Assembly (NCBI GenBank): GCA_964591085.1
Contig: CAZPXH010000021.1
Location: 1 to 34,182 of the forward strand
Length of the DNA: 34,182 nt
Direction of reading: 5' to 3'
Source of the DNA: CAZPXH01 sp964591085
GTDB lineage: Bacteria; Spirochaetota; Spirochaetia; DSM-27196; CAZPXH01
The position numbers were made by a program, and so were the translations under genes. The notes under the pieces were generated by a model, which was not told the DNA's origin, did no database searches, and saw only the letters and a program-made list of their open reading frames with translations. Shown here piece by piece: positions 21,620-30,777 of this stretch; position 1 is the first letter of the stretch, and the number at the start of each line of letters is the position of its first letter.

Positions 21620-22615
21620 GTGACCGCGCGCCAGCGGGCCATGCTGGAAGCCGGCATTGCCGGCGGTTCAGCAACGGCTCTGTACCAGATCGCAGGACCC
21701 CTGTTGTTCCTGCTGCCAGTCAGCATTGCCGGTCACGTACGTGAACACCGCATTGCTGCGGCAGCAGCGGGGGTAGCGGTTGCGCTGATCGGCCTGGTGC
21801 GGGCGGTGCAGCTTGCGTTCGGTTCAGGTCCGGCAAACTGGTCCCTCCTGGGAGTGGACCTCCTGGTTCTTGCAGCGCTCGCGGCCATGGCATACCTGCT
21901 GGTGGGTCTTGGTGCATGGGTAGCAGACGCTGACATGCACAACCGTGTGCTTTTGGCCCTGGGCGTTGGATTTGCCACGCTGGCCTTTCCGGTGGGGTGG
22001 CTCCTTGGGAGCCCCGAGTTTGTGCAACTGGTCAGCGCCTTGTACACCCAGCTCAGCGAACTGAGTGCGCAGGCAGGCGCGGACATGCCCTGGGACAGCC
22101 TGGACAGTTTCCGGCGGGACATCGTTGGTGCTACCTGGCAGACCTACGGAATCTCCGCTGGTCTGCTGGTTGGCCTCAACCACCTGCTCGCTCGGCCGAT
22201 TGCCCGCCGTTTTCCCACTGCGCGGGACATCAGTCCCCTGCAGCCAGGCACGCTGCGGCTTCCCCGCTCCTGGCTCTATGTCATGGTGGCTGGACTTGCC
22301 GTGATGCTTGTGGGCCGCGGCATCGGCGTGGACCCGCTTTCCGGACTCGGTTGGACCTACTTCCTGGCAGGTGTTTTCGCCTACGGACTCCTTGGAGCCG
22401 GTCTGGGCATAGATTGGCTGCGGTTCCTGCAGGAGCGGCAGATGCGTTTCATCAACGCCGCTCCGGCGGTGCTGTTTCTTCTGCTGGTCTTCCGGCCCAC
22501 CCGCCTGCTTCTGGCAAGCGGGATGCTCATCGCCGGACTTGCAGATCAATGGACTCAAATTCGGCCTCAGCGCCACAATGGAGCAAAGAACAATGAGAAT
22601 AATCCTGACGAATGA
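21620..22615 (+). CDS. Polytopic membrane protein between rpsR and rplI (DUF2232/YybS-like)
   Basis: The 331-residue protein has about eight hydrophobic segments spread over the whole length, with a soluble stretch at about 140-170. Position between rpsR and rplI and overall shape resemble YybS/DUF2232 proteins, but no residue motif confirms it. The GTG at 21620 is 9 bases after the rpsR stop. Its last 23 bases overlap the start of rplI, so its translation probably couples to that of L9. It is likely an inner-membrane protein with a transport or envelope role; function is unknown to me. Confidence 0.75.
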   Translation: MTARQRAMLEAGIAGGSATALYQIAGPLLFLLPVSIAGHVREHRIAAAAAGVAVALIGLVRAVQLAFGSGPANWSLLGVDLLVLAALAAMAYLLVGLGAWVADADMHNRVLLALGVGFATLAFPVGWLLGSPEFVQLVSALYTQLSELSAQAGADMPWDSLDSFRRDIVGATWQTYGISAGLLVGLNHLLARPIARRFPTARDISPLQPGTLRLPRSWLYVMVAGLAVMLVGRGIGVDPLSGLGWTYFLAGVFAYGLLGAGLGIDWLRFLQERQMRFINAAPAVLFLLLVFRPTRLLLASGMLIAGLADQWTQIRPQRHNGAKNNENNPDE

Positions 22616-23243
22616 CGTCGCCGGCCTCGGGGAAGAGGGGGACATCAAGGAAGTTGCGCCGGGATACGCGCGAAACTATCTGATCCCCACCGGGAAAGCC
22701 GCGCTCCACACGCCCGCCAACGTTGCCATGCTTGAGTCACGGCGCAAGCAGCTGGAGGCAAAGCGCGAGGAGCGCAGAAGGGCAGCGCTCGGAGCCAAGG
22801 CCAGGATTGAAGAGGAGGCCTTCACCCTGCAGGTCCCCGCAGGACGCAACGGCAAGCTCTTCGGTAGTGTTGGTGCTCAGAACGTGGTCAGCCTGCTTGG
22901 AGAGCACGGCATCTCGGTGGAGCGCAAGAAGATTTCCATCCCCGGAAAGACGCTGAAGCAGACTGGCAACTTCAAGGTGGAGGTTCGGCTCTACGGGGAC
23001 GAGGTTGCCACTATGACCCTGAGGCTGATTCCGGAAGACGGCAGTGAACCGAGCCAGAGCGAAGCCGAGCGCCGCACCCCGTCCATGCCCGGGCCCAGGG
23101 CCCAGCAATCCACAAAGGCAGCGGACGCTGATGCATCGCAAAAGGAGGCTGCGGACCCGGCTGCGGCAAGCGCCACTCCGGATGCCCCGGAGGAGACCGA
23201 CGCGGCCACCGGCGCCGACGAGGACGACGCCGCCGAGGACTAA
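22593..23243 (+). CDS. rplI: Ribosomal protein L9 with long acidic C-terminal tail
   Basis: The 216-residue product has the L9 N-terminal RNA-binding domain (MRIILTNDVAGLGEEGDIKE and GYARNYLIP), the connecting helix rich in Lys/Arg/Glu, and the C-terminal domain (about 80-150) with GRNGKLFGSVG. L9 normally ends near residue 150. Here about 65 extra residues of Ala, Asp, Glu and Pro form a probably disordered tail. The ATG at 22593 lies within the end of the preceding gene, with GGAG about 13 bases upstream. Confidence 0.95.
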   Translation: MRIILTNDVAGLGEEGDIKEVAPGYARNYLIPTGKAALHTPANVAMLESRRKQLEAKREERRRAALGAKARIEEEAFTLQVPAGRNGKLFGSVGAQNVVSLLGEHGISVERKKISIPGKTLKQTGNFKVEVRLYGDEVATMTLRLIPEDGSEPSQSEAERRTPSMPGPRAQQSTKAADADASQKEAADPAAASATPDAPEETDAATGADEDDAAED

Positions 23244-23246
23244 GGC

Positions 23247-24599
23247 ATGGCCGCAGAACCTGCGGTCGGCACCCTGACCGGCTCGGTACCGCCACACAGT
23301 CTCAGCGCCGAACGCGCAACCCTGGGGTCGATCCTGCTTGACTCCGGTGTGTTCAACGAGGTGGTTTCCACCTTGAGCGCGGAAGACTTCTACCGCTACG
23401 CGAACGGAGAAGTGTTCCGGGCGATTTCGGCGCTGAACGGCCGGAACGAGCCGGTTGACCTTATTACCCTCAGCGATGAACTCACCCGCCGCGGAAAGCT
23501 GGAGAATGTAGGTGGGGCGGGCTACCTGTCATCGCTGACTTCGGAAGTCCCATCCAGCTCAAATGTCGGGTACTACGCGCGCATAGTCCGCGAGACGAGT
23601 ATCCGTCGTCGGCTCATCCGCGTGGCTGCAGAGATCACCGCGGATGCGCAGTCGGAAGGCGCCTCTGTCAGACCTATCCTGGATGAGGCGGAGCGGCGAA
23701 TCTTTGAGCTCGCCGAACAGGATACCGCCGTTGACTTCCAGAGTGCGGCAGACATCGTCAACCGCACCATAGACGCCATTGAGGCGGCGTACCGGAGACA
23801 GGACGCCTACACCGGGATTCCCAGCGGCTTTCCCCAACTGGACCGAATGCTCAGCGGCTTCCAGAAGAGCGAGTTCATTGTCATCGGCGCGCGCCCGGGC
23901 GTCGGCAAGACGGCACTGGCGCTGTCCATCGCGGCAAATATCTCAGTCCGGCAGAAGCGTCCGGTGGGATTCTTCTCGCTTGAGATGAGCAACATGAGCA
24001 TCATGCAGCGCCTGATCTGCGCAGAGGCCAGGGTGGACTCAAACCGGGTCCGCAGCGGTGCCCTCCGGCACTCGGACTTCCCATCAATCATGGAAGCCGC
24101 TGGCCAGCTGTACGAAGCTCGGCTGTTCATCAGCGATACCCCGAGTATGCGTCTGCTGGAGTTGCGCGCTCAGGCACGGCGGATGAAGGCACAGCACGAT
24201 GTGGACATCATCTTCGTGGACTACATCACCCTGGTGACCACCGAGACCCCCGGCAACACGCCGAGGCACGAACAGGTGGCAGAAATCTCGCGTTCGCTGA
24301 AGTCACTCGCCCGCGAGCTGGATATTCCCGTTGTTGCACTCAGCCAGGTCACCCGGGATACGGAGGGACGCAAGCCGGCACTGGCGAACATTCGGGAATC
24401 CGACGCCATTGCCCAGGACGCAGACGTCGTGATGTTCCTCCACAGGCCGATGGGAACAGATCAGGGAAGTGAGAGCATCCCGCTGATAGAGACCGATCTC
24501 ATTGTTGCCAAGCAGCGGAACGGTCCGGTGGGAACGGTGCCGATTGGGTTTATTCCGCGGTTTGCGAAGTACGAGCCGATGACGCACGAGGACTACTAA
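23247..24599 (+). CDS. dnaB: Replicative DNA helicase DnaB
   Basis: The 450-residue product has the N-terminal helical domain (about 15-120), with SLSAERATLGSILLD as in DnaB families, and a RecA-like C-terminal ATPase. Walker A is ARPGVGKT (215-222), FFSLEMS follows, Walker B is IIFVDYI, and the DNA-binding end contains ALSQVTRDTEGRKP and RESDAIAQDADVV. As a hexamer it unwinds DNA at the replication fork. It starts 3 bases after rplI. No intein or split is seen. Confidence 0.97.
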   Translation: MAAEPAVGTLTGSVPPHSLSAERATLGSILLDSGVFNEVVSTLSAEDFYRYANGEVFRAISALNGRNEPVDLITLSDELTRRGKLENVGGAGYLSSLTSEVPSSSNVGYYARIVRETSIRRRLIRVAAEITADAQSEGASVRPILDEAERRIFELAEQDTAVDFQSAADIVNRTIDAIEAAYRRQDAYTGIPSGFPQLDRMLSGFQKSEFIVIGARPGVGKTALALSIAANISVRQKRPVGFFSLEMSNMSIMQRLICAEARVDSNRVRSGALRHSDFPSIMEAAGQLYEARLFISDTPSMRLLELRAQARRMKAQHDVDIIFVDYITLVTTETPGNTPRHEQVAEISRSLKSLARELDIPVVALSQVTRDTEGRKPALANIRESDAIAQDADVVMFLHRPMGTDQGSESIPLIETDLIVAKQRNGPVGTVPIGFIPRFAKYEPMTHEDY

Positions 24600-24640
24600 C
24601 TGAGCTATACTCAGGTAACACCATCCCTGGAGCGGACCAC

Positions 24641-24928
24641 GTGAGCATTCGAGACGACTACAGCATTGATTCCGTGTTCAATGAGGCTGAGCGCCTGGTT
24701 CTGGATGAGCTGGAGCGACAGCTGGCGCAGGCACCACCGTCGGTTCCAAGAAGCGAGGAGTGTGTCCTGGATATGGCGTGCTATGCGCTCAATCTGGTGA
24801 GGCCAATGTATCGCGTGAACCTGCTCGGTCGCCTCTACGCGGACGCACTGATGCGGGACAACGCAGGCGAGGTCCGGGATGCCGTATCGCGGGCCATCAA
24901 TCAGATCGCGCAGAATCCACCGAGCTGA
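24641..24928 (+). CDS. ComFB-family protein
   Basis: The 95-residue product resembles late competence protein ComFB. An acidic N-terminal helix with ERLVLDELERQL is followed by a Cys-containing stretch ECVLDMACYALN and the segment RPMYRVNLLGRLY. GGAG lies 8 bases before the GTG at 24641. A TATACT box sits inside a small dyad CTGAG-ctata-CTCAG (24600-24614) just after dnaB, so it could have its own promoter. Members of this family have been linked to cyclic dinucleotide binding in other bacteria; I cannot infer that here. Confidence 0.7.
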   Translation: MSIRDDYSIDSVFNEAERLVLDELERQLAQAPPSVPRSEECVLDMACYALNLVRPMYRVNLLGRLYADALMRDNAGEVRDAVSRAINQIAQNPPS

Positions 24929-24934
24929 TACCGG

Positions 24935-27157
24935 TCAGTAGACCAGAGGGAACTGCAGTCGTTCGCCCGCGGCCGGCTGCTGACCACTGGACCCGGAAGT
25001 CACCAGCCGCCCAACAACCTCCGGTGATGAGGCAAGATAGCCGCCCTCGGAAATGAGGACCCAGTTGCCGTCCCGGAACGCATAGAGCTTTCCAATCACC
25101 GAGAGGTCCTCGGCCGACAGGAGCTGAAGCCCACCGTCCGGTTCCACGGTAAGCAGGAGCTCGGCAAACACCTCCATGGCAACCGGGGCCACAATGCTCA
25201 CCTCCATCTCTGATCCCCTGCGGAGGTCTCGTCGAAGCAGGCTTCCATCTCCCATGCTCGCGTAGAGCACGCGCTCCTCGGGGTCCATGGCAAGGCGCGC
25301 CATGCTCCAGTCCCCGTTAACCGCGGCAAGCCGCCTTATTCGGTCGGCCGACCGCCGATCCTCCAGTCCGATCAGCTCGCTGAGGACGGTCTGTCGCTGT
25401 CCGCCGATTTCCCGGGAATCAATGGAAAACACGGAGCCGGACTGACTGAGTTGGGCCAGCGCAAGGATCACGTCTCCGGGGTGATTCACCGGCACGGTCT
25501 CGGAAGTTCGGGGATTGATCCGCAACAAGCCCGTCCCCAGCACCCGATCGCGGCTTGCGCCAACCAGGATATCGCCGTCCGCGAGCGGAATTGCTGTCTG
25601 GAGTCCTAGCGCCGCGTAGGTGAACTCCGGCTGCGCAGCGGGGAGGAGAGGCTCCCGTGCCGGTGGCGGTTCAGATATGTCGGAGAGTGGGAGCTCTTCC
25701 CGCGTACTGTTCTCTTCCGTTGTTTCCGGTGGCGTTGGTACGGCCCTCGGTAGAGCCGGAAGGGCGGGTGGCTCGGGTGGGTTGCGTCTGAGATCCAGGA
25801 GCGCGCCCCGACTGAAGGAAGCAAGCGTTCCCCGCTCCGTTGTGACCACAAGCTGGGAACCATTGCTGGCAACTGCCCGCACATCGGATCCCGTCACCAG
25901 GCGCAGATCCGGCTCACTCTGATCCAGATTTAGAAGGCGGAGGTCGCCCCCGCTCCAGACCACCAGGTCGTTGCCGGGAAGGGCGCGGATCCCCGTGGCC
26001 TCCGCAATCTCCAGGGGAAGGATCCCAAACTCAAGCGAGTCCAGGCGCCGGGCCTGTGAGTCCTGCGCCAGCTGTGGCGCCAGCGAAATCACCTGCGAGC
26101 CCGCAGCCAGCAGCAGCCGACCTTCGTTCCGGTCGATTCCCTGGATGGGGGCAATTCGGTTCACTGCGAGCGGCCGCGGGATCGCCGTTTCCGCATCCAC
26201 TACGGATATGCTTCCGTCCCGCAAACCCGCATACACCGCAGTTCCGGAGACGGCGACGTGCACGTAGACGGGATCAAGATCGCCGGAGTCGGCAATCGCG
26301 GGGTTGTCCGGGCCGGGCGCGCCGTCCCAGATCTGGATGCGGTTTCGGTTCCGCAGCCGGGACAGGGTCGCAACGCGGCCGCTGTGGTCGTCCACAACGT
26401 GCTGTTGAAGTCCCGGCACCGTCGCTCGGAATTCCAGACCCCCGTCCAGGAGGTCAACCCCAACCAAATCTTCGCCAAGCCTGGCAATGCCAACCCGTCG
26501 GCCCGGCAGTGGCTGCAGATCGTTCAGGAAGGCCAGCGTCTGAGCTTCGGCAAGCACCTCGCCGGTGAGTCTGTCCCGGTATACAAGCGCTCCGGTTCCG
26601 GCCCGGTAGGTCATGAACGTCTGTTCGTTGCTTGCGGTCAGGACACCCGTGATTGCACCGGCAAAGCCCTCTGTCCGCGCGCGTTCTCCGTCTGACATGC
26701 GGTAAGCCCGCAGGGAATCAAATCCGGGAAGCGCGAGAATCAGCAGTGAATCCCGGCGGGACACGCCAAAGAACGTAGGACCGGCATTGAGATCAATGGT
26801 CTGAATGATCTCCTCTTCCGGAAGCGCATAGATCAGAACCCGATAATCAGAAACAGCGCGCCGGACAATCACAACCGCTCGGTCTCCAGCGTTGCTGATT
26901 CTCACTCCTACGGGAGTGCCGGGTCCGACCTGGATGGCGTGCTCCAGTTGCCCCGAAGGAAGAGACCAAACCCGCAGTACTTCATCCTGTCCCACGCTCG
27001 CCAGGCCCCGGCCCGCTGCGGTCCCGGACAGATCCGTGACCTCACCGATGTGCGCGGTGTTCACCAGAGGGAGTCCTGCCTGCGCTGCAAGGCCGGGCAG
27101 AGGCAGGAGAAGGACAATGAGAAGGAGAAGAACGAGCAGGCGAACCCGCATGGTCAT
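24935..27157 (-). CDS. Exported beta-propeller (WD40-like) protein
   Basis: The 740-residue protein begins with a basic N-terminus and a very hydrophobic Leu-rich segment (about 4-24), a Sec signal or membrane anchor. Repeating four-strand blades of WD40/PQQ style follow, including DEVLRVWSLPSGQLEH near residue 60 and GDLRLLNLDQSEPDLRLV near 410. A Pro/Glu-rich linker (about 453-510) separates two propeller-like halves. It probably acts as a periplasmic scaffold. Its ATG overlaps the rseP stop as ATGA, making it the last gene of the long minus-strand operon. It converges with the ComFB gene, 6 bases apart, and no terminator is visible between them. Confidence 0.8.
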   Translation of the reverse strand: MTMRVRLLVLLLLIVLLLPLPGLAAQAGLPLVNTAHIGEVTDLSGTAAGRGLASVGQDEVLRVWSLPSGQLEHAIQVGPGTPVGVRISNAGDRAVVIVRRAVSDYRVLIYALPEEEIIQTIDLNAGPTFFGVSRRDSLLILALPGFDSLRAYRMSDGERARTEGFAGAITGVLTASNEQTFMTYRAGTGALVYRDRLTGEVLAEAQTLAFLNDLQPLPGRRVGIARLGEDLVGVDLLDGGLEFRATVPGLQQHVVDDHSGRVATLSRLRNRNRIQIWDGAPGPDNPAIADSGDLDPVYVHVAVSGTAVYAGLRDGSISVVDAETAIPRPLAVNRIAPIQGIDRNEGRLLLAAGSQVISLAPQLAQDSQARRLDSLEFGILPLEIAEATGIRALPGNDLVVWSGGDLRLLNLDQSEPDLRLVTGSDVRAVASNGSQLVVTTERGTLASFSRGALLDLRRNPPEPPALPALPRAVPTPPETTEENSTREELPLSDISEPPPAREPLLPAAQPEFTYAALGLQTAIPLADGDILVGASRDRVLGTGLLRINPRTSETVPVNHPGDVILALAQLSQSGSVFSIDSREIGGQRQTVLSELIGLEDRRSADRIRRLAAVNGDWSMARLAMDPEERVLYASMGDGSLLRRDLRRGSEMEVSIVAPVAMEVFAELLLTVEPDGGLQLLSAEDLSVIGKLYAFRDGNWVLISEGGYLASSPEVVGRLVTSGSSGQQPAAGERLQFPLVY

Positions 27158-28506
27158 AGCGTACCCCGAACGATGAAGAGGATGTCACCAAAGATGGCCA
27201 CGCCAACCAGCGCCAGTACCAGCCCCAGGCCAATGATCTGATATCGGTAGATGGCTCTCGGCCGGATCGGGCGCCGAACCATGCCTTCCGCTGCAAACAG
27301 AAGGATTTGGCCGCCATCCAGCACCGGGATCGGGAGCAGGTTGCCCACGAACAGCGCCACGCTTAGCAGGCTGAGGATCTCCACAAAACGGGCCAGTCCA
27401 TCAATTGCGCTCTCTTCCAATCCGCTCTGGGTGACAGCACCGACTACGTAGGCAATCCGGGCTGGTCCGCTGAGGATGCGCGAGAGACTGACGCCGTCAA
27501 ACAACAGTGCGATGCTTCTGAAGGTGCGATCCACGATGCCAGAGACTTCGCCGGCACCCATAGCTATCGCATCCAGGACGCCGGAGGCCTGCTCGGTGAC
27601 CACAAGCGGCTGATAGCGAATTTCTCGTGCGGCCTCCGCCGTAGCCTGGATCAGGACCTCGCTTCCTTGCCGGGAAACCAGGATGCCAAGCGTCTCGTTC
27701 GCGTCACGCTCCTGCAGGATTGCCTGTGCGTCCAGGCTGTGGCGAACCTCTTGTCCCGCAATCTCCAGCACCCGGTCGCCGGGCTCCAGCCCGTTGATCG
27801 CAGGGAGTTCGGCAACAACCGGGTCGCGCCAGGCGAACACGCCAATCCGTGAGATTCCGGCTTCCACATCCAGTTCCGGTTGCACAAGAAACTCGAGCTC
27901 CCGACCGTTGCGCTCCACACGAATATGCAGATGGCTGTTCCCCGCAAGTCCCGCCCGCTCGCGCAGATCTTCAAAGGTTTGGATCTGACGTCCATCAACG
28001 GAAAGAATCCGATCACCCGTCTCAAGGCCGGCTCTGGCGGCCGGAGAGCTCACCAGCCCGGGAATGTTTGCGAGCTGGGCATACTCGGTGGCAATGACAA
28101 TTCGTGGCTCGTCGGTGACCAGCTGGGAGCCGGCGCTCGCAAGAATGGCAAACACCAGGACTGCAGAAAGCAGGTTCGCCAGCGGCCCAGCGGCCGCTAC
28201 CACGATTCGCCGCCACGGACTTGCTGCGTAGAAGCTGCCAGGTTCCTTTCGGACCTCCTCGCGGCCCTCGGAAATCGCTTCCTGCATTTCCTCTTCACCG
28301 GCAAAGCGGCAATAGCCGCCGAGCGGGATGGCATTGATCCGGTAGCTCGTCTCCCCAACCTCCCGGCTGAACAGAGCTGGCCCGAATCCCACGCCGAAAC
28401 TCTTCACACGGACTCCTACGGCACGCGCCGCGAGGTAGTGACCGAACTCGTGTATCACTATTACCAGGCCGAGGCCCAGGATCCCGAGCAGGTAGATCAG
28501 CAGCAT
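27154..28506 (-). CDS. rseP: Site-2 protease RseP
   Basis: The 450-residue membrane metalloprotease has the zinc-binding HEFGH motif at 19-23 in the first helix and the LPIPVLDGGQ motif in the third (about 395), which supplies the aspartate ligand. Two PDZ domains sit between them (about 130-215 and 220-310); GLETGDRILSVDG and GLEPGDRVLEIAG are their ligand-groove segments. It cleaves transmembrane substrates such as anti-sigma factors and signal peptide remnants. It starts 59 bases after cdsA; dxr, which often lies between these genes, is absent. Confidence 0.94.
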   Translation of the reverse strand: MLLIYLLGILGLGLVIVIHEFGHYLAARAVGVRVKSFGVGFGPALFSREVGETSYRINAIPLGGYCRFAGEEEMQEAISEGREEVRKEPGSFYAASPWRRIVVAAAGPLANLLSAVLVFAILASAGSQLVTDEPRIVIATEYAQLANIPGLVSSPAARAGLETGDRILSVDGRQIQTFEDLRERAGLAGNSHLHIRVERNGRELEFLVQPELDVEAGISRIGVFAWRDPVVAELPAINGLEPGDRVLEIAGQEVRHSLDAQAILQERDANETLGILVSRQGSEVLIQATAEAAREIRYQPLVVTEQASGVLDAIAMGAGEVSGIVDRTFRSIALLFDGVSLSRILSGPARIAYVVGAVTQSGLEESAIDGLARFVEILSLLSVALFVGNLLPIPVLDGGQILLFAAEGMVRRPIRPRAIYRYQIIGLGLVLALVGVAIFGDILFIVRGTL

Positions 28507-28565
28507 AGTTCCTTTCTCTCTTCAAGCGTCTTGAGTTCCGGCACCCTGCCGTCAGAGGGGGTGCC

Positions 28566-29426
28566 TCAGACTGCCGCGCCGCGCTCCAGTGCCACCATCA
28601 CATAGTACAGAAGTGGCGCTACAAAAAGAGGAGAGTCGATGGAGTCAAGTATCCCACCCCTGCCGGGAATCAGGTTCCCCGAGTCCTTTATCTCGCCCGC
28701 CCGCTTCAGTGCGGACTCCACAAGATCTCCGACAATGCTGGTAGCACCCAGGCCCAACCCCATCAAAGCCAGAAGCGGAACCGGAACCCCAGCCAGCAGC
28801 GGCACAAATGGCCGGAGCACAAGCGGCCACAGCGCTGATACCAAGAGCCCAGCGGCAAAGCCCGCAATCGACTTTCCCGGGCTGACCGCCACCAGACCAC
28901 GGCGCTGCCCAAACAGCCTGCCGGCGACGTACGCCGCGCTGTCATTCAAAAAGGTAACACCAACCAGCAGTGCCAGGCCCGCTACCGAGTGCTCCAGGGC
29001 TGCAAGCCGGATTACCCATGCTACAAACCAGCCGGGGTAGAGCAGGATGAGGACCGCTGATGCGAGGTTTGTGATGGCAAATCGGACACGGGTGGCATCA
29101 CGCCAGAACGCCTGCCGGGCAAAGACCAACACCACAAGTACCGGAAAGCCAAGCACGCTGATTCCCGGCGGAACCAGGCCAAGCCCCTCCAGGTACGCCA
29201 GGGCTGGCAGGGATAACGCGAGCAGCCCGGCCGATCCCTCGGAGAGGTGCAGGCTGTCCAGGCGCTGGGAGAGCAGGGATCGCATCTCCACTCCGCCAAG
29301 CGCAGATGCGGCCATTGCCAGCACGGACAGACCAAGGTGGTTGAACCCCCGCTGGAGGAAGGACAGGAACAGAAGCACCGGGATCCCGATGACGAACACC
29401 AGAATCCGTAGCTGGACGTTGTTCAC
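28566..29426 (-). CDS. cdsA: Phosphatidate cytidylyltransferase
   Basis: The 286-residue membrane protein makes CDP-diacylglycerol from CTP and phosphatidic acid. It has about eight membrane segments, SPGKSIAGFAAG, and the C-terminal signature region LVESALKRAGEIKDSGN followed by IPGRGGILDSID. The usual signature has GHGG and DR where this protein has GRGG and DS. GTG at 29426 overlaps the uppS stop as GTGA. It lies in the translation-envelope operon. Confidence 0.92.
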   Translation of the reverse strand: MNNVQLRILVFVIGIPVLLFLSFLQRGFNHLGLSVLAMAASALGGVEMRSLLSQRLDSLHLSEGSAGLLALSLPALAYLEGLGLVPPGISVLGFPVLVVLVFARQAFWRDATRVRFAITNLASAVLILLYPGWFVAWVIRLAALEHSVAGLALLVGVTFLNDSAAYVAGRLFGQRRGLVAVSPGKSIAGFAAGLLVSALWPLVLRPFVPLLAGVPVPLLALMGLGLGATSIVGDLVESALKRAGEIKDSGNLIPGRGGILDSIDSPLFVAPLLYYVMVALERGAAV

Positions 29427-30220
29427 CTGCTCGTTCCCGCACCGTGCGGGGAATCGCCGCCAAACGTCCGTTTTCGTTCGCTGTAGTCGTCCAGGGCCGC
29501 GCGAAGATGTGCCTCATCCCAGTCCGGCCACAGGTCCTGGTCGAAATAGAACTCCGCATAGGCCGCGCCCCACAACAGGAAGTTGCTGATCCGCCGTTGT
29601 CCGCCAGTGCGGATGATGAGATCCGGCTCGGGAAGATCCGGATGGTCAAAGTGCTGTTGCAGCGTCTCTTCGTCCAGCCGGGCAAGGCTCTCGGGTCCGG
29701 ATCTGATGCCAGCGGCTTCGCTGGAGATCCAGCGTTTCACGGCGCGCAGGATTTCGTCTCGGCCGCCATAGTTGATGAGCAGGTGCACGGTGAGGCCGCT
29801 GAACTCTGCAGTGTCCTGCTGCACAAGGCCCAGTTCACGGTTGACGCTCTCCGGCAGGCCATCTCTGTCTCCCGAGCAGATGACGCGGATCTGATTCTCC
29901 CGGTAGAAGTCCAGCTCGGTGCGAATCCGGGTTGCCAGCATGGACATCAGGAAGCTGACTTCCTCCTCTGCTCGCTTCCAGTTCTCTGTGGAAAAAGTGT
30001 AGAGGCTGAGATAGCGGATTCCGGCCCGACGCGCGGCGGCCACCACCCGCTTTGCTGCCTGCAGGCCCTCTTCGTGGCCGCGGTTCCGGGCCAAACCGAA
30101 CTGACCCGCCCAGCGGCGGTTTCCATCCATGATGATCCCCACGTGGCGGGGGAGGCTCAAGGGAGTCTCGTCGCTTGCCACCGGATCATCGGATACCGCT
30201 GCACGGGAGCGTCGGGGCAT
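29423..30220 (-). CDS. uppS: Undecaprenyl diphosphate synthase
   Basis: The 265-residue enzyme extends farnesyl diphosphate with isopentenyl units in cis configuration to give the C55 carrier for peptidoglycan. Motifs are HVGIIMDGNRRWA with catalytic Asp32, TFSTENWKR, and the C-terminal RTGGQRRISNFLLWGAAYAE. The last reads RTGGQ where RTSGE is common, a mild variant. About 25 extra polar residues precede the catalytic core. It starts 2 bases after frr. Confidence 0.94.
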   Translation of the reverse strand: MPRRSRAAVSDDPVASDETPLSLPRHVGIIMDGNRRWAGQFGLARNRGHEEGLQAAKRVVAAARRAGIRYLSLYTFSTENWKRAEEEVSFLMSMLATRIRTELDFYRENQIRVICSGDRDGLPESVNRELGLVQQDTAEFSGLTVHLLINYGGRDEILRAVKRWISSEAAGIRSGPESLARLDEETLQQHFDHPDLPEPDLIIRTGGQRRISNFLLWGAAYAEFYFDQDLWPDWDEAHLRAALDDYSERKRTFGGDSPHGAGTSR

Positions 30221-30222
30221 TA

Positions 30223-30777
30223 TCAGTCCTCGAGGATCTCCTGCTCCTTGGCCGCAAGCAGGCTTCCAATACTGTCGATGTGGTCGTCCGTCAGCTTCTG
30301 GATCTCAGTCTCCAGACGCTTTGCATCATCCTCGCTGATCTCTCCCTCTTTCTGAAGCTTCTTCACTTCATCGTTGGAGTCGCGGCGGATGTTTCTGACG
30401 GCGACTTTTGCGTCTTCCGCCATCTTCTTGGCCAGCTTCACAAACTCCTTGCGGCGTTCCTCCGTGAGCGGCGGTATGCTGATTCGGATTACCTTGCCGT
30501 CATTGCTTGGATTGAGTGACATCTCACTGGTCTGGATTGCCTTCTCAATGGCCCCAAGCGCGCCCTTGTCCCAGGGCTGAACGACCACCAGGCGTGCCTC
30601 CGGCACGGAAACGCCGGCCACCTGGTTCAGCGGAGTCGGCGTTCCGTAATAGTCAACCTTGATGCGGTCGAACATCGCGGCGTTCGCGCGCCCGGTGCGG
30701 AGTCCCGAAAACTCCTCTTCCAGGGCTCCAACCGATTTCTCCATCCGATCATTGGCTGACTTCACTGCCGGACTCAC
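30223..30777 (-). CDS. frr: Ribosome recycling factor
   Basis: The 184-residue product has normal RRF length and the motifs LRTGRANAAMFDRIKVDYYGTPTPL and MSLNPSNDGKVIRISIPPLTEERRKE, with the long three-helix bundle around them. It splits post-termination ribosomes with EF-G. The GTG at 30777 overlaps the tsf stop as GTGA. pyrH, which lies between tsf and frr in many bacteria, is missing here. Confidence 0.97.
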   Translation of the reverse strand: MSPAVKSANDRMEKSVGALEEEFSGLRTGRANAAMFDRIKVDYYGTPTPLNQVAGVSVPEARLVVVQPWDKGALGAIEKAIQTSEMSLNPSNDGKVIRISIPPLTEERRKEFVKLAKKMAEDAKVAVRNIRRDSNDEVKKLQKEGEISEDDAKRLETEIQKLTDDHIDSIGSLLAAKEQEILED

